Shown piece by piece: positions 9,864 through 20,603 of a DNA stretch of 64,000 nucleotides (the first letter of the stretch is position 1; each line of letters opens with the position of its first letter). This DNA is from Sulfuricurvum sp. (GTDB lineage: Bacteria > Campylobacterota > Campylobacteria > Campylobacterales > Sulfurimonadaceae). The position numbers and the translations under genes were made by a program. The stretch covers positions 248,001 through 312,000 of the forward strand of contig JAUXYP010000001.1 in NCBI GenBank assembly GCA_030694265.1, in the 5' to 3' direction. Under the pieces are notes generated by a model, which ran no database searches, was not told the DNA's origin, and saw nothing but the letters and a program-made list of their open reading frames with translations.

Positions 9864-11798
9864 ATGAGAGAGTCACAAGTATATGATCTGCTTCGAGGGT
9901 ATGATTTTAAGATCACCCCTTATGTCTCTTTTAAAATGGATGAAGTTCCCAAGATTGATTTTTTTCCTATTGTGGTTAAGTTAGAGTCGGATAAGGTCGT
10001 GCATAAAAGCGATTTTGGAGCGGTCAAACTCAACATCAACTCGTACGATGAATTAGCAGTGGCGAAAAAAGGAATTACGGCTAATGTATTGGCCAAGGGT
10101 ATTGTTCTGGATAGTGATGACCGTTTTATAGCGGCTCAAATGCTTAGTGGGATAGAACTCTATGTCGGGATGGTCGATGATGCCGTGTTTGGCAAGACGA
10201 TCGTGTTTGGTAAGGGGGGAATCGAGCTGGAACTCTATAAAGATGTCTGTTCCATCGATATCTATGCCGATGAGGAAGAGATTAAACGGGCGATTAATTT
10301 AACGACTATATCAAAAATATTTCACGGGTTTCGAGGATTTGAGTATTCGATTGAGATGGCGGTTGATTTAATACGCGCTGTTCAAAAGCTTTCACTGAAC
10401 AATCCTAATATTATTGAACTTGATTTTAATCCTGTGATTCTTACCAAGGATGGGCTTATCATTGTCGATGCACGGATAAAAAAGGGTGAAGCGAGAGCTG
10501 AAAAATTGGGAAGCTTGCGAAAAAACAGGCATCATTTTTTTACCAATGAACGCGTGGCATTGATCGGTGCATCCTCTGACTCTATGAAAGTAGGGTATGC
10601 AGTAGCACGAAATTCACTCGATTTTGAGGGGGAACTCTTTTTTGTGAATGCAAAAGGGGGTGAGCTTTTCGGTCATACCCTGTACAAAAATATTACGGAT
10701 ATAGAGGGTGATATTGATACGGCTGTGATCATGATTCCTTCTGGCTTTGTGGTTGATACGATTAAGGAATTAGTTCAGAAGAATATTAAAAATGTGATCA
10801 TTATTTCGGCAGGTTTTAAAGAATCAGGAGATTTTGAGAGCGAAAATATCATTGCAAGTTTGAGTCAACAATACAATTTTAATGTCATAGGCCCAAACTG
10901 TCTGGGATATCTTGAGAGTTTCAAAAAACTTAATCTTACATTTGGAATTGGCGGCTTGCAAAGTGGAGGATTAGCATTGCTCTCGCAATCAGGAGCGGTA
11001 CTCTCAGCACTCATGGACAAAGCATACGATGCCGGGATAGGATTCTCTCATCTTGTCTCATGCGGGAATATGGTTGATTTGGATTTTGCCCAGATGATCG
11101 ATATGCTTAATCGTGAAGAGTCGTGCCGCTATATTTCTATTTATGTCGAGGGGATTATAAACGGTAAAGAATTTCTGCGCGCCATACGAGAGAGTCAAAA
11201 AAAGATTTACATTTTTAAAACCGGCAAATCTGTGCAAAGTCAAAAAGCGGCTTTTTCTCATACAGGAAATTTGAGTGGAAATTATGCGATGTTTAAAGGA
11301 CTGGCTGAATCGGTAGGGGCTAAAATGGAGGAGAACATCGAAGCATTGCTGTTTAACCCGTTTAATGAAAGCAAAAATATTTTGGTGGTGACCAATGCGG
11401 GGGGGCCTGCTACGATATTGACTGATTATATTGTGGATCAAGGGGGGATGCTCTACACGTTAAGTGATGAAGAACGTGAGAAGCTAGATAGCGTTCTTCC
11501 CTCCAATTGGTCGAAAAACAATCCGATTGATATCATAGGGGATGCGATGGCAGATCGCTATGCGAAGACCTTGGATATTGTGAGCACCTTTAAAGAGGTT
11601 GATTTGGTGTATCTCCTTATTACGCCACAATGCATGACCGATACGCTTAATATTGTCAAACTGTGTGAGAGAGCGGGAGCACAAAAGATTTATCCGATTC
11701 TCTTGGGCGGTCATGAGATGGAAGAAGCGCAGCGCTATCTTAGAGGTAAAAAAATTCCTTTTTTTAAAACACTGCAATCCGCAACATCGTTTTTATAA
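9864..11798 (+). CDS. ADP-forming acyl/acetyl-CoA synthetase family protein, ATP-grasp (beta) domain N-terminal, CoA-binding/ligase (alpha) domains C-terminal
   Basis: ATP-grasp_5-like IIELDFNPVILTKDGLIIVDARI at about residues 185-205, then RVALIGASSDSMKVGYAVARN, LLSQSGAVLSALMD and the phospho-His region AAFSHTGNLSG. Confidence 0.85.
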   Translation: MRESQVYDLLRGYDFKITPYVSFKMDEVPKIDFFPIVVKLESDKVVHKSDFGAVKLNINSYDELAVAKKGITANVLAKGIVLDSDDRFIAAQMLSGIELYVGMVDDAVFGKTIVFGKGGIELELYKDVCSIDIYADEEEIKRAINLTTISKIFHGFRGFEYSIEMAVDLIRAVQKLSLNNPNIIELDFNPVILTKDGLIIVDARIKKGEARAEKLGSLRKNRHHFFTNERVALIGASSDSMKVGYAVARNSLDFEGELFFVNAKGGELFGHTLYKNITDIEGDIDTAVIMIPSGFVVDTIKELVQKNIKNVIIISAGFKESGDFESENIIASLSQQYNFNVIGPNCLGYLESFKKLNLTFGIGGLQSGGLALLSQSGAVLSALMDKAYDAGIGFSHLVSCGNMVDLDFAQMIDMLNREESCRYISIYVEGIINGKEFLRAIRESQKKIYIFKTGKSVQSQKAAFSHTGNLSGNYAMFKGLAESVGAKMEENIEALLFNPFNESKNILVVTNAGGPATILTDYIVDQGGMLYTLSDEEREKLDSVLPSNWSKNNPIDIIGDAMADRYAKTLDIVSTFKEVDLVYLLITPQCMTDTLNIVKLCERAGAQKIYPILLGGHEMEEAQRYLRGKKIPFFKTLQSATSFL

Positions 11799-12080
11799 TA
11801 GGCTATTTTAGAAAAATTATAATTATTCCAAATTCATTGCTTGTATCCAACGTAATTGTTATATTAGGATTCTTTATCAAATTTTCTTAAAAGGCATCAA
11901 GTGAGTTGTTGAAAAGTATAAGGGGTACTTGAATGACTTATTGTTTTAATTACTCATATGTTGTAATCATTTTGAAACATTTTTAATATATAAATCACAG
12001 ATAAAATGATCTTTTGTGATTGTTTTATGATTTTTTATCAATAAGATATCGCAATTCTTAAATTTTATTAATGGTGTGTA

Positions 12081-13493
12081 ATGACTGATTTGAAGCTTTT
12101 GATAGTTGATGATATGGACGTAAATCGTTTTATATTGGCGAATATATGTGGAAAATTAAATAATATAGAAACGCGTGAAGCAGAAAATGGCATTGAAGCC
12201 ATTGAGATAGCAGAGCAATGGCATCCTGACATTATATTGATGGATATTGTGATGCCAAAAATGGATGGATATGAAGCATCTAAGGTTATTAGAGCGCGTT
12301 ATCCGGAGATTATGATTATTGCCATAAGTGCAATGGCAGATCCAAGTATGGAAAAAAACTTAGCATCAATTGGTGTTGTTACGTATATTCATGAGCCTAT
12401 GGACAAAGACTTCATCCAATTTAAGCTAGAGAGTTTTTGCGAATTAATTCGTGCACAAAAGGGAAAATTCAAACAGCTTTCGAATGCTAAAGCCCTCAAC
12501 CCTTTTAGCACAGATATTCGCCATTTAAAAACTGTTTTTAATATAGATGATGCAGAGTCTATGATGGATTTTGGAATGTGGATATTGGGGAAAGTGCCCC
12601 TTTCCTGTTTTAAAGTAGATATAGCGCTTGAACTTTTTTATTCAATTATGCGTCAGAATACATTTAATCAAAAAACACTCTCTATTATAGTAGAAGAAAA
12701 TTTTTATGAAATATTTGTAACCATAGAAAGCGCAGAGGGATTTGTGCTTCAACAAGCATCTCGTGCATTGGCAGACAAACTGAAAGATAAGTGTGTCATC
12801 ACAGATACTTGTATCTATGTTCGTATGCCTTTGCAAGAGAGTGCTCCTCTTTCTACAACCCCGGTAAAATTGCCTGAGAAACATATGGAAGTACTAATAC
12901 CAATAGTCGAAACGAAAATTGAATCTGTTGAGCTGATCTGTACACCTGAGAAATCACTAGAAACACGGGTTGTTGTTGGTGAAGAAAAAGATTTATTGCG
13001 ACAGAGCTTTACACAAAAAACATCGGCGCAAGAGTACGTACAAGATATCGGTGGAGACGTTCTCGATGAAATTCGTGATTTGTCCAGTGCGGATAATGAA
13101 TGGCAAGAAGATCTTAGTGCGCTTGACAATGAAGCTACAGTAGAAAATTTACATCATTTTGCAGAGAGTGTATTGGGAACATACATCCATGCGATTAACG
13201 GTCTTTTTGAATTCACTGCGCTTGGCTATGCTCTTTCTGCTCTTGCACTAAGTATAAAAGAAAATTCGGAAGGGATCATTGGTGATCCAAAGAGACTAAA
13301 AACATTGCTTATGCTTTTAGAACACTTAGGCGAAGATCTTTCATCATGGCGAGAGCATATTTTCATTGCACAAGATACGGCAGACATCCATTACTTGGAC
13401 AGTTCATTTTTTAGTTCATGCATGCAAATTGAGGGGATAGTCAGCAATAAAGTTGTTCAATCTGATGACAATGATGAGATGGAATTTTTTTAA
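12081..13493 (+). CDS. Response regulator receiver protein with uncharacterised C-terminal helical region
   Basis: REC: LLIVDDMDVNRF...DIILMDIVMPKMDGYEA. C-terminus ends DDNDEMEFF. Confidence 0.8.
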   Translation: MTDLKLLIVDDMDVNRFILANICGKLNNIETREAENGIEAIEIAEQWHPDIILMDIVMPKMDGYEASKVIRARYPEIMIIAISAMADPSMEKNLASIGVVTYIHEPMDKDFIQFKLESFCELIRAQKGKFKQLSNAKALNPFSTDIRHLKTVFNIDDAESMMDFGMWILGKVPLSCFKVDIALELFYSIMRQNTFNQKTLSIIVEENFYEIFVTIESAEGFVLQQASRALADKLKDKCVITDTCIYVRMPLQESAPLSTTPVKLPEKHMEVLIPIVETKIESVELICTPEKSLETRVVVGEEKDLLRQSFTQKTSAQEYVQDIGGDVLDEIRDLSSADNEWQEDLSALDNEATVENLHHFAESVLGTYIHAINGLFEFTALGYALSALALSIKENSEGIIGDPKRLKTLLMLLEHLGEDLSSWREHIFIAQDTADIHYLDSSFFSSCMQIEGIVSNKVVQSDDNDEMEFF

Positions 13494-13515
13494 ACACACT
13501 TCAAGGAGGAAATAA

Positions 13516-13902
13516 ATGGCAAAAAGAGTGATTATTGTTGACGATTCGAGGGCGGTTATTGCAACAGCACAACTCGCGTTGGATGAGATAATAAGCAGTG
13601 GAGTAATTGAATTCAAATCGTATTTGAATCCAGCGGAACTGTTAGCTGCACTTCAAAGCGGTGCAGAGAATTTTGATTTGCTTATCAGCGATGTCAATAT
13701 GCCTGAGATGAACGGATTGGATCTGGCCCGAGCGATCAAAGCGGATGATCGGTACAAAACCAAACCTATCATTATCTTAACGACGGAGAGTTCAGATCAG
13801 ATGAAAATGGCAGGTAAAGAGATCGGAGTGACCGGGTGGATGGTCAAACCTTTCAGTGATGAAAAGATGGTCAAATCGATCAAAATGGTATTGGGGGTAT
13901 AA
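13516..13902 (+). CDS. cheY: CheY-like single-domain response regulator
   Basis: RVIIVDDSRAVI, LLISDVNMPEMNGLDLA, PIIILTTE, GWMVKPF. AGGAGG SD upstream. Confidence 0.85.
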   Translation: MAKRVIIVDDSRAVIATAQLALDEIISSGVIEFKSYLNPAELLAALQSGAENFDLLISDVNMPEMNGLDLARAIKADDRYKTKPIIILTTESSDQMKMAGKEIGVTGWMVKPFSDEKMVKSIKMVLGV

Positions 13903-13904
13903 CA

Positions 13905-14402
13905 ATGGAAATAAACACAGCTCAATCTAGAAGAGAACGGTATCTGACGTTCTTTTTAGGTGAGGAACAATACGGTATTGCAATCGACCGTATCAAAGAG
14001 ATTATTGCGATGATGAAGGTGACGTATGTCCCTAAAACACCTGAGTATATGAAAGGGGTCATCAACCTGCGCGGTTCGATTATCCCTGTTGTGGATACAA
14101 GGTTACGTTTTGGAATGGAGCCTCAAGAGCCTGACATGCATACGACGATTATCATTGTTGAAGTGTCAAAAGTCAATATCGGCTTTATTGTAGACCGTGT
14201 AGAAGAGGTCGCATCGATCGATTCAGCCAACATGGGAGCAGCTCCGAAATTCGGTAGTAACGTGGATACTGATTTTATCTGTTCTATGGCGCAGATCGAA
14301 GAAAATGTTGTGATGATACTCGATGTGCTCAAGCTTTTCGAAGCCGATGAGCTGGTAAGTTTAGAAGAGATACAAAAAACACAAACAACAGAGGGAGAAT
14401 AA
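13905..14402 (+). CDS. cheW: Chemotaxis coupling protein CheW
   Basis: [22 protein letters not shown]...[24 protein letters not shown]. Confidence 0.93.
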   Translation: MEINTAQSRRERYLTFFLGEEQYGIAIDRIKEIIAMMKVTYVPKTPEYMKGVINLRGSIIPVVDTRLRFGMEPQEPDMHTTIIIVEVSKVNIGFIVDRVEEVASIDSANMGAAPKFGSNVDTDFICSMAQIEENVVMILDVLKLFEADELVSLEEIQKTQTTEGE

Positions 14403-14403
14403 G

Positions 14404-16050
14404 ATGAATTGGTTAGAAAATATGGTATTGCAAAGTAAGTTAATCTTGCTGACGGCGGTTATGATGATAGCGCTTGGTGCACTTGGGTTTTTAGGGTACA
14501 GCACAACGCAAAAATGGGATAGCAGTATCAACGTAGTAGGTGCTGTTAAGCTTCCTTCTATTGTTGGTGTTATGGAGATGCGAATCGGAATTAATCAGGT
14601 TGTTATTCAGCAAAACCGTGTGCGCGGAGTGAAGGGTGATCCGAGAATGCGGGAAATCCTTCAGGATGCTATGGAGCGGACGAACAAAGGGCTCGAACGC
14701 TATGAAAAAGGGCTTAAAATTTATGCTCCTCTTCCGCAAACAGCTGAAGAAGCTATTGAGTGGAAAAAGTATGAAGAGAACTTTGGGAAATGGAAAGAAT
14801 TGAGTTTGAAGTTTCAAGCTAATACCCTTGAACCACTTTCTCGTAACACTGATCCGGCGATGGAAGAAACTTACTTTGCTCAGATGAAAACCTTTGTCGA
14901 AACAAGCCGTGATACTCGACAAGCGGCATTGGCTAGTATGGATGTTATTGGAAAAATCAACGTAGACAGTGCGGATGAAGAGGTTAAAATGGCGCAACAG
15001 GATGCAAGTTCTGCCGTACAAATGACGATAATGATTGTACTGATTGCTTTTGCTATCTCCATCATCTTGGCAATATTGATTATCCGCTCGATCACTCGCT
15101 CGATCACACAAAGCGTCACTTCAATCCGTGATGGTGCAATGCAGATCACCTCTGCTTCTGACCAAGTCGCTTCATCATCATCCTCTTTGGCACAAGGGGC
15201 CAGCGAACAAGCAAGCAGTGTTGAAGAAGTCAGCGCAACACTCGAAGAGTCTACTGCGATCAATACCCAAAACACTGATAACGCACGTCAAGCCGATATT
15301 TTGGCAAGAAACGCAAACGATTCGGCGAAAGCGGGATATGAGAAGGGGGAACAGCTCTCTCACTCTATGCACGCGATTACCGAATCAGCGGCTAAAATTT
15401 CAGGAATCATTAAAACCATCGACCAAATCGCCTTCCAAACCAACCTTTTGGCTCTTAACGCGGCGGTTGAAGCGGCTCGTGCCGGTGAACACGGTTTAGG
15501 GTTTGCAGTCGTTGCGGATGAAGTACGTAATTTGGCACAACGTGCAGCCTCTGCTGCCAAAGAGACTTCCGATATTATCGAAGAAGTTGTAAGCCAGATC
15601 AAAGAGGGAAACCAAATTGCTCTTGCAACACACACTTCATTCCAAGAGATCGTCGAACAGTCTAAAAAAGTATCTGATCTGATCGGTGAAATCTCGATTG
15701 CCGGCAAAGAACAATCCGAGGGTATGTCACAAATTAATCAGGCAATGGGACAAGTCGACCAAGTAACCCAACAAGTGGCTGCAAACTCTGAAGAAGCAGC
15801 AGCTGCCGCTGAAGAGCTCAATGCACAAGCGACCTCTATGATGGAAACCGTCGGTATTCTCGCTGCCATGGTAGGGATGCAAACCAATGCTCCTGTTGTG
15901 GCATCCAAGAAAAAGAAGGCTATTCAGCAATTGGAAATGAGAGCCCCTATCGCTCCTCGCAGAAATATTTCTGTTCCTCAACATAGAGGAGCTTCCGCGA
16001 AAGCAGAAGATGTTTTTCCTCTAAATGAGGATGACTTGAGAGAGTTCTAA
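14404..16050 (+). CDS. Methyl-accepting chemotaxis protein (4HB-like sensor, HAMP)
   Basis: TM1 [22 protein letters not shown]2 [21 protein letters not shown], hairpin tip [40 protein letters not shown]. Ends NEDDLREF. Confidence 0.93.
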   Translation: MNWLENMVLQSKLILLTAVMMIALGALGFLGYSTTQKWDSSINVVGAVKLPSIVGVMEMRIGINQVVIQQNRVRGVKGDPRMREILQDAMERTNKGLERYEKGLKIYAPLPQTAEEAIEWKKYEENFGKWKELSLKFQANTLEPLSRNTDPAMEETYFAQMKTFVETSRDTRQAALASMDVIGKINVDSADEEVKMAQQDASSAVQMTIMIVLIAFAISIILAILIIRSITRSITQSVTSIRDGAMQITSASDQVASSSSSLAQGASEQASSVEEVSATLEESTAINTQNTDNARQADILARNANDSAKAGYEKGEQLSHSMHAITESAAKISGIIKTIDQIAFQTNLLALNAAVEAARAGEHGLGFAVVADEVRNLAQRAASAAKETSDIIEEVVSQIKEGNQIALATHTSFQEIVEQSKKVSDLIGEISIAGKEQSEGMSQINQAMGQVDQVTQQVAANSEEAAAAAEELNAQATSMMETVGILAAMVGMQTNAPVVASKKKKAIQQLEMRAPIAPRRNISVPQHRGASAKAEDVFPLNEDDLREF

Positions 16051-16051
16051 G

Positions 16052-16315
16052 ATGCTATTTGACGGTGATGAGCTCACCATAGCTTTGGATATGCCAATGG
16101 AAGAAATTCGGGAGTTCGAACTGTTTGTTCGACCTCGTTTGGAATACATTGAAACCATAGAGGTTGAAGAGGGGACATCTTTGCGAAGCAGTTCTCTTTT
16201 AGCTTTACTGGTAAGCCTTAAGCGAACCCGTCCGGAGTTAAAAATACCTTTTTTAGACAAAGGCTTGACCGCTTCGAGCGGCAATGGAACCTTACATTGG
16301 ATGTGTCATGACTAA
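16052..16315 (+). CDS. Small STAS-like protein between MCP and cheA
   Basis: 87 aa. ...EVEEGTSLRSSSLLALLVSLKRTRPELKIPFLDKG resembles the STAS beta-alpha-beta core. Overlaps cheA by 8 bp. Confidence 0.5.
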   Translation: MLFDGDELTIALDMPMEEIREFELFVRPRLEYIETIEVEEGTSLRSSSLLALLVSLKRTRPELKIPFLDKGLTASSGNGTLHWMCHD

Positions 16316-18404
16316 ACAAGAACAAGTCAAAGCGATTTTTATCGAAGAAGCCGGGGAAATTATAGAGAAACTCGATGTCAACATTCTCCGTTTTGAAGAA
16401 GATTCGAGTGATTTTGATCTCTTAAACGAAATATTTCGAGGGGTTCATACGCTAAAAGGCAATGCCAATGCGTTTGGCTTTACCCGTTTGGGTGAATTTG
16501 TTCACCATTTCGAAGATGTATTGGATCATTACCGCAGTACGAAAGAAGATGTTGAAGAACACCTTCTTGAACTGTTTGTGGAAAGTGTAGACATCATTAA
16601 AGAAGTAATGATATGTGAACTTGATGCCCTTCCTGATCTTCCGAATGGTTATCCTGATTGTCTAAAAAGTATTAAAAATTTGATCGCTTCGAAAAAAAAC
16701 GGATCGCTATTGCCTACAATAGAAGAAACTCAAGAGGTCTTTGGTGATTTAGCTTCAGAGTTTGCGTTTGAGTCTCCCAGGGGAACAGAAGAAGCGGTAG
16801 AAAAAAGTATACAGTTTCACCGTGCGATGCAAGAGGATGGGCTTAATCTTTATAAAATTGAGCTTACATTGGATGCTGATTGTTATAAACGCGGATTTGA
16901 TCATCTCCTTTTTCTCAATTTATTGGGTGAAAAAGCAAAATCATTGGAGAGCTTTTTTGATATGGAAGACGTATCAACCCTCGATACATTTTCAAGCGAC
17001 GTTAACAGCATCAAAAAAGTCCATGTAATCGTATTAACTCCACAAACTGAGGAGGAGGTTGCAGAGAACTTTGAGTATTTATTCGATAATGAATACCACA
17101 TTACTCTGATTGCTCCCGTAGTAGCCCAGGCGGCTATTGAAAAAAAAGAAGTGATTGAAGAAACCATTGAAACACTTAAAAAACCAAAAGCAGAAGAGCG
17201 AAGAGGTACGGAGAGGGTAACGACAGGTTCTACTATTCGTATCGATACGTTCAAACTCGACGAACTCTTTGATTCGGTCGGTGAGTTGGTTATTGCCCAA
17301 AACTTCATCGCCCAGAATGAGCAAATTCGCGCAATCGAAGACGAATCAATAAAGCGAGCGATTGAAACACTTTCTAAGATCACGAAAAAAATTCAAGACC
17401 GGGTTATGAGTTTGAGAATGGTCGCGATACGTGATACATTTGACAAGATGAAACGTGTTGTTCGTGACACGTCTAAAAAGACAGGTAAAGAGCTTCATCT
17501 CAATGTCCAGGGTGAAGAGACAGAGATTGATAAAACAATGATCGACAGCCTCTCAGACCCATTGATCCATATTATCCGAAACGCAATCGATCATGGTTTG
17601 GAGTCTGATGCCGCAGAGCGACTGAGCGTCGGTAAAAAAGTGGAAGGGACGATCACATTACGTGCCTACCATAAAAGCGGCAGCATCGTCATCAGCGTCA
17701 GTGATGATGGGCGTGGAATCAACAAAGAAAAAGTGTTGCAAAAAGCGATAGAGCGAGGTGTTATTACCGGGGATGAAAATCTCACAGACAGTCAGATCTT
17801 TGGTTTGATTATGCAGCCCGGTTTTTCGACAGCCGATACGATCAGTGACCTATCAGGGCGCGGGGTTGGTTTGGATGTTGTTAAAACGTCAATAGAAAAG
17901 CTTCGCGGTAAAGTTGAAATCGATTCAAAAGAAGGAGTGGGGACAACATTCTCCATGGTTCTTCCTCTGACATTGGCAATTATTGACGGAATGCTTGTAC
18001 AGACTGCGGGAGAGATTTACATCATTCCTACTTTGAGTGTCGTCGAATCCTTCCGACCGAATCGTGAGATTGTAAACATAATCAAAGGGCAGGGCGAATT
18101 TGTCAGTATGCGCGGACAACACATCCCTGTTATACGATTAAGCGATGTATTTGATCTAACTACAGATCGTATCCCTCCTTGGGAGGGAATTTTGGTGTGC
18201 GTTGAAACGGAAGCCGGCCGCATCGCAATTATGGTAGATGAACTCATAGGGCGTCAGCAAGTAGTAATTAAGCCATTAGGTAAATCATTGGCGAAACTCA
18301 AAGAAATCACAGGTGGAGCAATCCTTGGTAGCGGTGATATTGCTTTGATCCTCAATGTCGATGAATTGCGCCCGCTTATTGAGGGTGCTCATGGTACAGC
18401 TTGA
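16308..18404 (+). CDS. cheA: Chemotaxis histidine kinase CheA
   Basis: Hpt EIFRGVHTLKGNANAFGF, N-box DPLIHIIRNAIDHGLE, SDDGRGI, SGRGVGLDVVK, C-terminal CheW-like domain. ORF begins 16284; ATG at 16308 (MTKQEQVKAIF) preferred. Confidence 0.93.
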   Translation: MTKQEQVKAIFIEEAGEIIEKLDVNILRFEEDSSDFDLLNEIFRGVHTLKGNANAFGFTRLGEFVHHFEDVLDHYRSTKEDVEEHLLELFVESVDIIKEVMICELDALPDLPNGYPDCLKSIKNLIASKKNGSLLPTIEETQEVFGDLASEFAFESPRGTEEAVEKSIQFHRAMQEDGLNLYKIELTLDADCYKRGFDHLLFLNLLGEKAKSLESFFDMEDVSTLDTFSSDVNSIKKVHVIVLTPQTEEEVAENFEYLFDNEYHITLIAPVVAQAAIEKKEVIEETIETLKKPKAEERRGTERVTTGSTIRIDTFKLDELFDSVGELVIAQNFIAQNEQIRAIEDESIKRAIETLSKITKKIQDRVMSLRMVAIRDTFDKMKRVVRDTSKKTGKELHLNVQGEETEIDKTMIDSLSDPLIHIIRNAIDHGLESDAAERLSVGKKVEGTITLRAYHKSGSIVISVSDDGRGINKEKVLQKAIERGVITGDENLTDSQIFGLIMQPGFSTADTISDLSGRGVGLDVVKTSIEKLRGKVEIDSKEGVGTTFSMVLPLTLAIIDGMLVQTAGEIYIIPTLSVVESFRPNREIVNIIKGQGEFVSMRGQHIPVIRLSDVFDLTTDRIPPWEGILVCVETEAGRIAIMVDELIGRQQVVIKPLGKSLAKLKEITGGAILGSGDIALILNVDELRPLIEGAHGTA

Positions 18405-19215
18405 ACTAAGTCCAGCGGATTTTGATCTTTTTCGCCGTTACATCTATGAAAAAGTAGGGATCTCCCTCTCTGATCAAAAAACCACCCTTGTTCAAGGGCG
18501 GCTGAATAAGCGGATCAATCAATTGGGGCTCAACTCATTTCGAGACTATTACGATTATTTGGTCACGGATGCATCTGGGGATGAGCTTGGTTTTTTTGTC
18601 AGTGCTATCTCCACCAATGTTACTTCTTTTTTTCGAGAGTCTGCTCAGTGGATATGGCTAGAGAGCTATTTACCGGCACTGATTGCCTCTAAGCGAGAGA
18701 AAAAAATCCGTATTTGGTCAGCAGGGTGTTCCAGCGGTGAGGAACCCTATACTATTTTGATGTTTTTACAGCACCATTTGAGTGATTTTGATCAGTGGGA
18801 CATCAAAATTTTGGCAACCGATATTTCTGCCAAAGTACTTTCCAAAGCCATTGTCGGAAAATACGAGGCAAAGCACGTCGAAGCACTTCCTAGGGACATT
18901 GCATTGCGTTCATTTGAAAAAGTACGTGGTGATACGCAAATGAGTTATCAAGTCCTTCCCCATTTACGGGAAAAAGTACTGTTTCGTCTTTATAATTTAG
19001 TAACGGACCCGTTTTTCTTCAAAAACAAATTTGATATGGTCTTTTGTCGAAATGTAATGATCTATTTTGATGACACTACCCGTCATGATCTAATAGGGCG
19101 CTTTGGAACTCTGCTTCCAAAAGGGGCACCACTGTTTTTAGGGAGTTCAGAATCCTTAACATCTCATCGTGATACATTGAAACTCTTGGGTTCTTCAATT
19201 TATCAACGACTGTAA
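18391..19215 (+). CDS. cheR: Chemotaxis protein methyltransferase CheR
   Basis: SAISTNVTSFFRE, IRIWSAGCSSGEEPYTILMFL, FDMVFCRNVMIYFDD. ORF begins 18355; ATG at 18391 (MVQLELSPADF) preferred. Confidence 0.92.
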   Translation: MVQLELSPADFDLFRRYIYEKVGISLSDQKTTLVQGRLNKRINQLGLNSFRDYYDYLVTDASGDELGFFVSAISTNVTSFFRESAQWIWLESYLPALIASKREKKIRIWSAGCSSGEEPYTILMFLQHHLSDFDQWDIKILATDISAKVLSKAIVGKYEAKHVEALPRDIALRSFEKVRGDTQMSYQVLPHLREKVLFRLYNLVTDPFFFKNKFDMVFCRNVMIYFDDTTRHDLIGRFGTLLPKGAPLFLGSSESLTSHRDTLKLLGSSIYQRL

Positions 19216-19232
19216 TAAGGATTTTATTATAT

Positions 19233-20603
19233 ATGGACAAAACTGTTATAAATAAGGAAGCTAAATTTGATAGCAACGAGCTTTTTTTTTCCATTACTGA
19301 CAAGCAAAGCACGATACTCTCAAGCAATAGTGTTTTTGTCCGAATCAGTGGTTATCAAAAAGAGGAGTTGATTGGGCATTATCACAATGTAATTCGTCAT
19401 CCGGATATGCCCAAAGTCATTTTTAAAACGCTTTGGGACTATTTACAAGCGGATAAACCGATTGTAGCCTATGTAAAAAATAGGGCAAAAGACGGAGGGT
19501 ATTATTGGGTCCTTGCGGCCGTTTTTCCCTTAAACGATAGCTATGTCTCCATTCGTATTAAGCCCAGTACAAAGATATTTTCTGCGGTAAAAGAAGTTTA
19601 TTTTAAATTGTTGATGGTTGAGAGCCAAGAGGGAGTAGACGCAAGTGCCCTTAGGATTTCAACTCTATTACGTGATTTAGGTTATGCAGATTATGATCAT
19701 TTTATGAGTGATGCTCTTTTGCAAGAACTGCAAGGGCGTCAGGAAATTATTTTTGGAACATGCCATAGTAAGCAAGATGTGGATTCTTCGTCTACATTAT
19801 TGCAAAATCTGAAGTCGGTTCACAGTTACAGTCAAGCTTTGATGGATGAATATGATCACTGGTTTGAAAAAATAGCAATGTTTAACAGTATCAAGTCGAT
19901 GTTTGAAGAAAAAGGGCTTTCGCTTCGTCATCTTGCGCGAGATATAGTCTTGTTATCGTTGAATGCTTCGGTATCATCACATAAAATTGCTCATGGTGGA
20001 GAAACTTTTGGTATTTTAGCTCGGGACATTCACAGTAATGCAAAAGATAATGATGTTCTAATCAATGATATCCATGAGATAGTTAACAAGGTCTCCAATT
20101 CGTTAAGCACAATAGTATTGGCTATCGCTTCAATGCGTTTGCAAATTGAGATGGTAACAAATTTCATCGAAGAAGTGTCCTGTAAAAAGAGTGATATGCC
20201 CTTGAGTGAAATGAGTGGAAATGTTTGCGATCTCATCGCTTTAATTGTGGCGTATTCGACTAAAACAAACGCATTACAAAACACGCTTGATATGCAAATT
20301 AATGAAAGTCTGGTGCATCTGGATCAATTAGAAAAGCAAATGATGTATTTGGGATACATACAGGTTTATGGTTTTATCGAAGCGGCTGCAAGTGAGGGTG
20401 AATCGGTACGATTTAAGGTTATCTTTTCTCAGTTGAAAACGCTCGTTATGCAAACTTCACAAGAGATTGATGTTATGCAAAAAAGCGGGAAACGTTTTTA
20501 CAGTGAGAACCGTCGGCTTATGGAAAAATCAAATGGGATTGATATGTTACTGAGTCATTTGAAAGAAGAGATGATGATGATTAAGACAATGGAGCAAGAA
20601 TGA
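19233..20603 (+). CDS. Soluble PAS protein with degenerate chemoreceptor-like helical hairpin
   Basis: N-terminal Aer/CetB-type PAS (RISGYQKEELIGHYHNVIRHPDMP). Later LLSLNASVSSHKIAHGGETFGILARDI aligns by eye with the MCP tip [27 protein letters not shown]. No TM segment evident. Confidence 0.75.
   Translation: MDKTVINKEAKFDSNELFFSITDKQSTILSSNSVFVRISGYQKEELIGHYHNVIRHPDMPKVIFKTLWDYLQADKPIVAYVKNRAKDGGYYWVLAAVFPLNDSYVSIRIKPSTKIFSAVKEVYFKLLMVESQEGVDASALRISTLLRDLGYADYDHFMSDALLQELQGRQEIIFGTCHSKQDVDSSSTLLQNLKSVHSYSQALMDEYDHWFEKIAMFNSIKSMFEEKGLSLRHLARDIVLLSLNASVSSHKIAHGGETFGILARDIHSNAKDNDVLINDIHEIVNKVSNSLSTIVLAIASMRLQIEMVTNFIEEVSCKKSDMPLSEMSGNVCDLIALIVAYSTKTNALQNTLDMQINESLVHLDQLEKQMMYLGYIQVYGFIEAAASEGESVRFKVIFSQLKTLVMQTSQEIDVMQKSGKRFYSENRRLMEKSNGIDMLLSHLKEEMMMIKTMEQE

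Noticed and set aside
11993-12021. AATCACA-N15-TGTGATT inverted repeat upstream of the chemosensory cluster
   Set aside because: Only 7-bp arms in very AT-rich DNA; inverted relative to a CRP-type site, so chance is likely.
14491-15111. 206-aa minus-strand ORF inside the MCP gene
   Set aside because: Antisense shadow of a well-supported MCP CDS; low-complexity composition and no recognisable family.
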